Source: Tragulus kanchil (taxonomy: Eukaryota; Chordata; Mammalia; Artiodactyla; Tragulidae). Taken from it: a stretch of 64,000 bases of DNA. A program made the translations under genes and the position numbers. The stretch is from positions 158,115,501-158,179,500 of the forward strand of contig JAIOJX010000005.1 in NCBI GenBank assembly GCA_022376925.1. Direction: 5' to 3'. This document shows, in pieces, positions 56,312 through 64,000 of this stretch; position 1 is the first letter of the stretch; the number at the start of each line of letters is the position of its first letter. The notes under the pieces were generated by a model. It did not search any database, was not told the DNA's origin, and saw only the letters and a program-made list of their open reading frames with translations.

Positions 56312-57722
56312 AGCCAGGGTAATCTTTTATTGGAGTACCAGCTCTGGGTGCATGTGGAGTACTTCTCCTTATTGGAGTACTCCTTTGCTCACAAACACTC
56401 TTTAACCCTCTGAAATGATAGATGTTCTGATGGTGATCCATACTGCATTTCTAGGATAATTGCTTCTTAGACATGATGTATTTTCTAAATAATTATTGGA
56501 TTTGCTAGCTAATATTTATTTTAGAGTTTTTACACCTATTTTCTTAAATAAAATGAGCCTATAAATTTCTTATCTCGCCTCTTTAAGTCATTTTATAACC
56601 AAAGTTATATTAAAATGATTTGAGAACCCCGCTTTAAATTATTTAGACCATTTGCCGCTGCTAGCACCCTAGTGACGGCTACCACCATCCTCTTCACCAC
56701 TGCTCTGTCTTTCTACTCATGGGTCTCCCCACACCCTCCCTACGCTCTGTTCTCCTTGCCCTCTATGCTCTAGCCAGAGTAATCCTTTTTCAGAGCAATC
56801 CTTTTCTTTCTTTTTAATTTTTGGTCTGCTTTACTGGTTTTTATGTGTTCTATTGATTTTTTATGTCTTTATTCTTTGGCCTTTGTGGGCCTCTCATTGC
56901 AGTGGCCTCTCTCGCTGCAGAGCACCAGCTCTGGGTGCATGTGCTCCAGAGTGCTGGCTCATAATTGGATACACTGGTCTAGCCACTCCATGGCATGTGG
57001 GATCTTCCTGGACCGGGGATCAAACTGGTGCCCCTTGCACTTCAAAGTGGACTCTTTACCCACTGGACCACCAAGGAAGCCCCCAGAGTAATCTTTTTCA
57101 GAAATAGTTTATTTATTTTTTGCTGTGCTAGATCTTCATTACTTTGAGGGCTGTTCTCTAGCTGGCAGTGAGCAGGGTCTACTCTTTGTTGCAGTGGGCA
57201 GGCGTCTCTTGTTTCGGAGCACAGGGCGTAGGGCATGTAGGCTTCAGTTTAGTTGTGGTTCCAGGGCTCTAGAGCACAGGCTCAATAGTTGTGGTGCCCA
57301 GACTTAGTTGCTCTTTGGCTTGTGGGATCTTCCCGGACCAGAGGTTGAACTTGGGTCTCCTGCATCAGCAGGCAGCTTCTTTACCAGTGAGCCACCAAGG
57401 AAGCCCCAGCCAGGGTAATCTTTTATTGGAGTACCAGCTCTGGGTGCATGTGGAGTACTTCTCCTTATTGGAGTACTCCTTTGCTCACAAACACTCTTTA
57501 ACCCTCTGAAATGATAGATGTTCTGATGGTGATCCATACTGCATTTCTAGGATAATTGCTTCTTAGACATGATGTATTTTCTAAATAATTATTGGATTTG
57601 CTAGCTAATATTTATTTTAGAGTTTTTACACCTATTTTCTTAAATAAAATGAGCCTATAAATTTCTTATCTCGCCTCTTTAAGTCATTTTATAACCAAAG
57701 TTATATTAAAATGATTTGAGAA

Positions 57723-58253
57723 GCTTTCTGTCTTTTTCTTTTCTCTGGATCAATATGTAATAAGATATAAATCACCTATGCGTTGAACTGAGTGGTCCTC
57801 AACGGTTTTTGCTAACTGTAAATCCACTGACTTGATGAGCTGTTGTAGCTGTGAGTGTCTTGCCAGTGCTTCACTGGCTTTGTGGATTAGCCAGATCAGT
57901 CCATATCTCCCTAAGACCTCAGTGATGTCAGAAGGGATTAACTTACTCTGGGCACAGAATGGTGTGTTTTCCATCATGTGCCGTGTAAATGGGCTGAGAC
58001 AGGAGTCTTATACTCAACTGGTATCTATTTTTTCTGTTTGCTTTATGAAACGTTAGCCACAAAAATTGGGGTGTATAAATTCTATCTAATGGATTTCGAG
58101 GAGCTGTCCTCACCTCCCTCCCACCCCAGCTGATTTCCTAGCCTCTCTTTTCCTTCCTCATAGAAACACACTGGATGTGAGGGTGATCTGGTTGCAACAT
58201 CTGTCACCCATTGATCATCAGGGTTGATTTGGCTGATCTGGCTGGCTAGACTG
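57723..58253. other. Unique intronic DNA
   Basis: No repeat or exon recognised. A minus-strand open frame at 57750-57977 overlaps a plus-strand one, with no similarity I can identify. Confidence 0.45.
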
Positions 58254-60424
58254 GTGTCTCCTTCCTCCCTCACTGCTCTGTGTGTGTCCCTTCCGAAGCT
58301 GTACTTGAAGAGGATGACCATCCATGATGGAGGAGGACTGGTCTTCAGTCTTCTAGCTGTGCTCCCCTGCTAGAACCTTCAAACAAGCTCTCATAGAAGC
58401 ACATTGCTTTATTCTACCTCCTCCCTTCTTTCTGGCTGTGCTCTTCTCCTTCACGTCTGTCTGATTTTTATGCTTCTAGAGGAGAACTGGGGGGCTTCTC
58501 GGGTGGCACTAGAGGTAAAGAATCTGCCTGCCAATACCAGAGACATTAGAGACATGAGTTCAATCCCTGAGTTGGGAAGATCCTCTAGAGGAGGAAATGG
58601 CAACCACTCCAGTATGCTTGCCTGAAGAATCCCTTGGAGAGAGGACCCTGGTGGGCTACAGTTCATGGGGTCGCAAAGAGGCAGACATGCCTGAAGTGAC
58701 TGAGCAGACAAAGAGGAGAACTGGATTCTTTGAACATGAAGACAGAGATTGCCAGAAGGGTTGGTTTGGGTAAGATTGGGATCATGGGTTGCAGAGGTGA
58801 AGGGAGGGGACTTGATCTCCGCAGCTTTGGCAGATGATAGGAGAGAAACCCCATGCTGGTGCGTAGTTTCATGGTGGAGAGGCTGTGGGGTAGACACAGG
58901 CTGTAGGCATCAGCAGCCCGAGGCTTCAGAGAACTTGGGAGGTGCAGCCTCATTGGTTTAAATGGCTATGATGAGCTTTGCATCATGATTCTCTGAATCT
59001 TCTTCTCAGAGCTAGAGTGAAATCAGAACACGTGACGTGGCTGTTCCGACATCTCCCATTCTTCTTAGTGCACATTACTTGAAACTATCCTAGTAATTGT
59101 CATCTCCTTTTATTTTTATTTCTCATTTGGCTGAGGACACAGTACATGCAGAGATGATCCGTCAGACAGTAGCTACCTGGCATCCACAATTCATAGGATG
59201 GCAGTTAAGCTGAGACCCAGAGACCGACAAACAAGCTATTCAATCTAAAAGGCAGGGCTTCTTATGGTAGATCGGTTATAATAATTTTTATATCTCCGTA
59301 TTTTATATATGTGACATTTTATATAAACTTATGGTAATCACTGGCTCTGTGTGTGTCTCCTTCCTCCCTCACTGCTCTGTGTGTGTCCCTTCGCTGTACT
59401 TGAAGAGGATGACCATCCATGATGGAGGAGGACTGGTCTTCAGTCTTCTAGCTGTGCTCCCCTGCTAGAACCTTCAAACAAGCTCTCATAGAAGCACATT
59501 GCTTTATTCTACCTCCTCCCTTCTTTCTGGCTGTGCTCTTCTCCTTCACGTCTGTCTGATTTTTATGCTTCTAGAGGAGAACTGGGGGGCTTCTCGGGTG
59601 GCACTAGAGGTAAAGAATCTGCCTGCCAATACCAGAGACATTAGAGACATGGGTTCAATCCCTGAGTTGGGAAGATCCTCTAGAGGAGGAAATGGCAACC
59701 ACTCCAGTATGCTTGCCTGAAGAATCCCTTGGAGAGAGGACCCTGGTGGGCTACAGTTCATGGGGTCGCAAAGAGGCAGACATGCCTGAAGTGACTGAGC
59801 AGACAAAGAGGAGAACTGGATTCTTTGAGCATGAAGACAGAGATTGCCAGAAGGGTTGGTTTGGGTAAGATTGGGATCATGGGTTGCAGAGGTGAAGGGA
59901 GGGGACTTGATCTCCGCAGCTTTGGCAGATGATAGGAGAGAAACCCCATGCTGGTGCGTAGTTTCATGGTGGAGAGGCTGTGGGGTAGACACAGGCTGTA
60001 GGCATCAGCAGCCCGAGGCTTCAGAGAACTTGGGAGGTGCAGCCTCATTGGTTTAAATGGCTATGATGAGCTTTGCATCATGATTCTCTGAATCTTCTTC
60101 TCAGAGCTAGAGTGAAATCAGAACACGTGGCGTGGCTGTTCCGACATCTCCCATTCTTCTTAGTGCACATTACTTGAAACTATCCTAGTAATTGTCATCT
60201 CCTTTTATTTTTATTTCTCATTTGGCTGAGGACACAGTACATGCAGAGATGATCCGTCAGACAGTAGCTACCTGGCATCCACAATTCATAGGATGGCAGT
60301 TAAGCTGAGACCCAGAGACCGACAAACAAGCTATTCAATCTAAAAGGCAGGGCTTCTTATGGTAGATCGGTTATAATAATTTTTATATCTCCGTATTTTA
60401 TATATGTGACATTTTATATAATAA
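58254..60424. repeat. Tandem duplication 13 (offset about 1,095-1,099 bp)
   Basis: Sequence 58254-59325 recurs at 59353-60424, from 'gtgtctccttcctccctcac'. The right copy lost four bases near its start ('cccttccgaagctgtact' becomes 'cccttcgctgtact'). The left copy ends at 'gacattttatata'. Few interior substitutions (for example 58558 A versus 59652 G). Confidence 0.95.
58491..58711 (+). mobile_element. Bov-A2-type SINE (copy at 59586-59806)
   Basis: Perfect 13-bp target-site duplication 'agaggagaactgg' at 58478-58490 and 58712-58724 (and again around the second copy). Head 'gggcttctcgggtggcacta', 'actccagtatgcttgcctga', 'gaagaatcccttggagagag', 'gtcgcaaagaggcagacatg', 'ctgaagtgactgagcagaca'. 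Confidence 0.95.
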
Positions 60425-60830
60425 ACAATTAACTGCCTGCTTTTGACATTTGAAAGCTAATGTGAAGGGAGTCATAAAACAGACACTGTAAACATGACTT
60501 CCCAAAGTGGAGCAGTGAATGGCTATCAGCCTCCGAGAGGCTGTGACCTAATTATCCTCATGGTGCACTCTGTACCTTTTTACTACCAGTTTGGGTTTTA
60601 TTGTCTTTGATCAACAAGATAATTGGTATAAATGAATGTGATCCTGTAAAATTGTTCCCCAATTGCAGGTTTGCATGCTGGAGGTATAATTTTCCTTATG
60701 GAACATTACTGTTAATCTTTAAATGGATAGGTCGGTAATCTGCCTTTCACAAGCAGACATTAGATAAGTCTCTCCTAATCAGAGCTGATAAAAACATTGG
60801 GTTTATCCAGGTCACAAGAAGAAATGACTA
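60421..60830. promoter_or_regulatory. Candidate conserved non-coding element (copy at 61526-61935)
   Basis: Repeat-free AT-rich sequence with dense transcription-factor-like words: 'gacctaattatcctc', 'gtctttgatcaacaag' (TCF/LEF-like), 'cagagctgataaaa' (GATA-like) and 'acaattaact'. It looks like vertebrate conserved intronic enhancers, by composition only. Its second copy is due to duplication 14. Confidence 0.3.
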
Positions 60831-61100
60831 ATGGTCACATTAATGAGCAGGAGTACACGGGTTTTTGAGCGGGAGGTTGAGAGTTGGAAATGCAGGGGAT
60901 AAAAGGAGGATGGAGGTAAAAGGGGATGCAGGCCTCCTCAGGCAGAGCACAGAAGCACTGAAGTGTGGGCTGCAAAGGGAGGCCTGGCCGCACTCGACTT
61001 CTGTTTTCTTCCCCTGCCCTGGCTCTCATCATGTAAATGCTGACTTGGCTGCACTGGCTGACCTACAGGCTGAAGATCTCAAAGAAACTCTGATGTCCTT

Positions 61101-61157
61101 TTTTGTGGGGAGGGGCGGGTTGGGAAGGGAAGGGGCAGGCGGGCCACTTCTCTTGGT
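61101..61157 (-). mobile_element. SINE tail cut at a duplication junction
   Basis: Only the tail-proximal 57 bases of the SINE seen whole at 62205-62510. The rest is displaced by the junction. Not an independent insertion. Confidence 0.88.
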
Positions 61158-62204
61158 TTAAATGGCTATGATGAGCTTTGCATCATGATTCTCTGAATCT
61201 TCTTCTCAGAGCTAGAGTGAAATCAGGACACGTGCGTGGCTGTTCCGACATCTCCCATTCTTCTTAGTGCACATTACTTGAAACTATCCTAGTAATTGTC
61301 ATCTCCTTTTATTTTTATTTCTCATTTGGCTGAGGACACAGTACATGCAGAGATGATCCGTCAGACAGTAGCTACCTGGCATCCACAATTCATAGGATGG
61401 CAGTTAAGCTGAGACCCAGAGACCGACAAACAAGCTATTCAATCTAAAAGGCAGGGCTTCTTATGGTAGATCGGTTATAATAATTTTTATATCTCCGTAT
61501 TTTATATATGTGACATTTTATATAATAAACAATTAACTGCCTGCTTTTGACATTTGAAAGCTAATGTGAAGGGAGTCATAAAACAGACACTGTAAACATG
61601 ACTTCCCAAAGTGGAGCAGTGAATGGCTATCAGCCTCCGAGAGGCTGTGACCTAATTATCCTCATGGTGCACTCTGTACCTTTTTACTACCAGTTTGGGT
61701 TTTATTGTCTTTGATCAACAAGATAATTGGTATAAATGAATGTGATCCTGTAAAATTGTTCCCCAATTGCAGGTTTGCATGCTGGAGGTATAATTTTCCT
61801 TATGGAACATTACTGTTAATCTTTAAATGGATAGGTTGGTAATCTGCCTTTCACAAGCAGACATTAGATAAGTCTCTCCTAATCAGAGCTGATAAAAACA
61901 TTGGGTTTATCCAGGTCACAAGAAGAAATGACTAATGGTTACATTAATGAGCAGGAGTACACGGGTTTTTGAGCGGGAGGTTGAGAGTTGGAAATGCAGG
62001 GGATAAAAGGAGGATGGAGGTAAAAGGGGATGCGGGCCTCCTCAGGCAGAGCACAGAAGCACTGAAGTGTGGGCTGCAAAGGGAGGCCTGGTCGCACTCG
62101 ACTTCTGTTTTCTTCCCCTGCCCTGGCTCTCATCACGTAAATGCTGACTTGGCTGCACTGGCTGACCTACAGGCTGAAGATCTCAAAGAAACTCTGATGT
62201 CCTT

Positions 62205-62510
62205 TTTTGTGGGGAGGGGCGGGTTGGGAAGGGAAGGGGCAGGCGGGCCACTTCTCTTGGTCTTTCATTTATTTATTTTTCATCCATCTTTGTTCTTTGG
62301 CCCATGTGGGCCTCCCATCGCGGTGGCCTCGCCTGTTGTTGCAGAGCACTGGCTCTGGGTGCATGCGCTCCAGAGCTCCAGCTTGATAATTGGACACATG
62401 AGTCCAGCTGCTCCGCGGCACATGGGATCTTCCCAGGCCAGGGATCGAACTGGCATCCCTTGCACTGCAAGGCGGTGTCTTTACCCACTGGACCACCAGG
62501 GAAGCCCCCC
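62205..62510 (-). mobile_element. CpG-rich tRNA-Glu SINE, minus orientation
   Basis: Left target 'tgatgtcctt' (62195-62204) and right 'tgatgtaccttt' from 62511 are near-identical. Body with 'cctcccatcgcggtggcctc' and head 'ggaccaccagggaagccccc'. A second SINE begins only 26 bp beyond. Confidence 0.9.
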
Positions 62511-62536
62511 TGATGTACCTTTCCCTCTTATTCTTT

Positions 62537-62865
62537 TTTTTTTTTAAAGATTTATTTATTTATTTATTTTGGGCGGGGGTCGGGTTGGGGAGGGAGGGGA
62601 GCAGGCAGGCCACTTCTATTATAGGTCTTTCATTTCTCTATTTTCATCCGTCTTTATTCTTTGGCTCCTGCGGGCCTCCCATCGCGGTGGTGTCTGTCGT
62701 TGCAGAGCGCCGGCTCTGGGCGCATGCGCTCCAGAGCTCCGGCTCGGTAATTGGACACATCAGTCCAGCCGCTCCGCGGCACGTGGGATCTTCCCAGGCC
62801 AGGGATCGAACCGGCGCCCCTTGCACTGCAAGGCGGTGTCCTTACCCACTGGACCACCAGGGAAG
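62537..62865 (-). mobile_element. Full-length CpG-rich tRNA-Glu SINE, minus orientation
   Basis: Target-site duplication 'ccctcttattcttt' at 62523-62536 and 62866-62879 (the leading CCC may belong to the SINE head). The best preserved copy: intact B box complement 'gggatcgaaccgg', all body CpGs and 'taaagatttatttatttatt' tail. Similar to copies at 18145 and 37198. Confidence 0.94.
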
Positions 62866-62879
62866 CCCTCTTATTCTTT

Positions 62880-63443
62880 AAATGAATACTCCATGCTCAA
62901 TCCTTTGTTGGAAGGCTCTTTAGGAAATGTCAAGGGGGCGTGCAGGTATGCACCCAGCAGGCAAGTCTGGGGTAAGATCCCTGGCGGTCTGCTTTGAGGA
63001 ACCCATTTCTCTTTCTGTATAAAGTACAGCAAGGAAGAGTGAACGATAAAGAAAGTTGGAAGACGCATAGGAGAGAGTAGAAAATGGCATGGCCAGGACT
63101 TCTTTGGGGGCAACATTATACAACTTAGCACTCAGAGTCTTGGTGGTTTAAAAAAGTCATAATTAATAATTATCAGCTTGTCTAGGGCATCGAATATTTG
63201 GCTTTAAAAACTGATTTAAGCTCATGGCAAGGGAAACCATGGTGAAATGAGATTTCTCCATGGATGGTTCTCTTTGTCAGTGTTACCACAGCCTTTCAGG
63301 CATCCAGGCTTGCTAAGGGTAGCTTGCTGTCCAGTTTAATGTCATCTGTTCTCCAGACTAGCGCACTGCCTCCTCCCCTCTCTCACTTTTGAAAGGTTAG
63401 CCTTTCTTCAGAACACAGGTTTTTCCAGCAACATCTGTCAGCT
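62880..63443. other. Unique intronic DNA
   Basis: No repeat or exon recognised between the SINE pair and the start of their second copy. Confidence 0.45.
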
Positions 63444-63990
63444 TGGCCTCGCCTGTTGTTGCAGAGCACTGGTTCTGAGTGCATGCGCTCCAGAGCTCCA
63501 GCTTGATAATTGGACACATGAGTCCAGCTGCTCCGCGGCACATGGGATCTTCCCAGGCCAGGGATCGAACTGGCATCCCTTGCACTGCAAGGCGGTGTCT
63601 TTACCCACTGGACCACCAGGGAAGCCCCCCTGATGTACCTTTCCCTCTTATTCTTTTTTTTTTTTAAAGATTTATTTATTTATTTATTTTGGGCGGGGGT
63701 CGGGTTGGGGAGGGAGGGGAGCAGGCAGGCCACTTCTATTATAGGTCTTTCATTTCTCTATTTTCATCCGTCTTTATTCTTTGGCTCCTGCGGGCCTCCC
63801 ATCGCGGTGGTGTCTGTCGTTGCAGAGCGCCGGCTCTGGGCGCATGCGCTCCAGAGCTCCGACTCGGTGATTGGACACATCAGTCCAGCCGCTCCGCGGC
63901 ACGTGGGATCTTCCCAGGCCAGGGATCGAACTGGCTCCCCTTGCACTGCAAGGCAGTGTCCTTATCCACTGGACCACCAGGGGAAGCCCC
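63444..63990 (-). mobile_element. Second copy of the adjacent SINE pair, left one truncated
   Basis: 63444-63630 repeats the right part of the 62205 SINE, and 63657-63990 repeats the 62537 SINE. Both result from duplication 15. The second has accumulated CpG and other substitutions, so it is either a different haplotype or less accurate sequence. Confidence 0.9.
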
Positions 63991-64000
63991 CTCTTATTCT

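Larger units (their letters stand above)
55553..57722. repeat. Tandem duplication 12 (offset about 1,095 bp)
   Basis: Sequence 55553-56626 recurs at about 56647-57722. The right copy begins 'gaccatttgccgctgctagc' and ends 'aaaatgatttgagaa'. Filler 56627-56646 ('ccccgctttaaattatttag') separates the copies. Differences include 'cttgtttgagcac' versus 'cttgtttcggagcac'. Since duplication 11 covers 54461-54816 as well, this region exists three times. Confidence 0.95.
60048..62260. repeat. Tandem duplication 14 (offset about 1,104 bp)
   Basis: Sequence 60048-61157 recurs at 61153-62260. The switch occurs at a shared 'ttggt': the left copy runs into a SINE ('ggccacttctcttggt') and jumps back to 'ttggtttaaatggctatgat'. 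Duplication 13 includes part of the same segment, so 58953-59325 exists three times (58953, 60048, 61153). The three differ at 'cacgtgacgtggc', 'cacgtggcgtggc' and 'cacgtgcgtggc'. Confidence 0.95.
33610..64000 (+). other. BTBD9: BTBD9 intron downstream of the exon
   Basis: From the donor at 33610 to the window end I found no further BTBD9 coding segment. The following exon should start with the rest of a GTN valine codon and the linker to the second discoidin domain. The interval is repeat-rich intron with seven of the fifteen duplications, so its true length is about 7 kb shorter. Confidence 0.75.
62324..64000. repeat. Tandem duplication 15 (offset 1,120 bp), runs off window
   Basis: Sequence 62324 onward recurs from 63444 ('tggcctcgcctgttgttgca') to the window end. 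The left copy ends at 63443. The right copy holds parts of both SINEs. It has several substitutions ('gagctccggctcggtaat' versus 'gagctccgactcggtgat', 'aaccggcgcccc' versus 'aactggctcccc'), more than the other duplications show. Confidence 0.93.

Noticed and set aside
61969..62547. A 192-codon plus-strand open frame
   Set aside because: More than half is antisense SINE read through, and it also appears truncated in the other duplicate. Not a conserved protein.
1661..64000. A satellite array or novel 1.1-kb repeat system
   Set aside because: The duplicated units share length only, not sequence, so there is no common repeat unit. The shared length points to how the sequence was assembled.
1..64000. 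CRISPR arrays, prokaryotic operons, phage or integrated retroviral genes
   Set aside because: No short regularly spaced repeats, no dense long frames with ribosome binding sites, and no gag, pol or env-like stretch was seen. Everything fits ruminant intron with LINEs and SINEs.

Overview
The window is mammalian nuclear DNA from a ruminant artiodactyl. The evidence is the repeat content: ruminant tRNA-Glu-type SINEs (Bov-A2/Bov-tA-like copies), CHR-like SINEs shared by cetaceans, hippos and ruminants, a cetartiodactyl-type L1 and old mammalian MIR, L2 and L1M relics. A CpG-rich SINE family that recurs here, and the 3' end of the young L1, do not match the cattle consensus sequences I know. I therefore suspect an early-branching or non-bovid ruminant (a chevrotain would fit), but that is inference. 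There are no bacterial genes, phage, CRISPR arrays, rRNA or true tRNA genes.

The only host protein-coding sequence I can defend is one 110-bp exon at 33500-33609 (+). It encodes part of the first discoidin-like (F5/8 type C) domain of BTBD9, a BTB/BACK adaptor-type protein. Everything else reads as intron of that gene, at least 33 kb upstream and 30 kb downstream of the exon, which suits a gene known for very long introns. Some intronic stretches lack recognisable repeats and could be regulatory, notably 31990-32152 (CpG cluster), 32290-32660 and 60421-60830.

The dominant feature is structural. Fifteen direct, back-to-back duplications are scattered along the window, all with nearly the same offset (about 1,078-1,175 bp) and near-identical copies. 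They ignore sequence class and cut through unique intron, the L1 and SINEs alike. Differences concentrate at the junction-proximal ends, and several junctions hold 20-60 bp of filler that reads as an error-laden copy of the adjoining sequence. This is what unmerged overlaps between neighbouring contigs look like. I interpret it as an assembly artefact, not biology. Collapsing the copies would remove about 16 kb, leaving about 48 kb. Two pairs of duplications overlap, giving apparent triplications (54461-57003 and 58953-61525).

Layout: 1-5310 intron with MIR, L2 and Bov-A fragments and duplication 1; 5311-9455 a 5'-truncated L1 with degraded ORF2, duplicated internally; 9480-14150 MIR, two CHR-like SINEs and duplication 3; 14450-18490 L1 3'-UTR relic, Bov-A2 copies, duplication 4 and a full-length SINE; 18270-31260 duplications 5-8 with a truncated antisense L1; 31261-33499 a SINE, then repeat-poor intron; 33500-33609 the BTBD9 exon; 33610-37190 mostly unique intron; 37190-54600 old L1M/L2 relics, several SINEs and duplications 9-10; 54600-64000 SINE-rich sequence with duplications 11-15.
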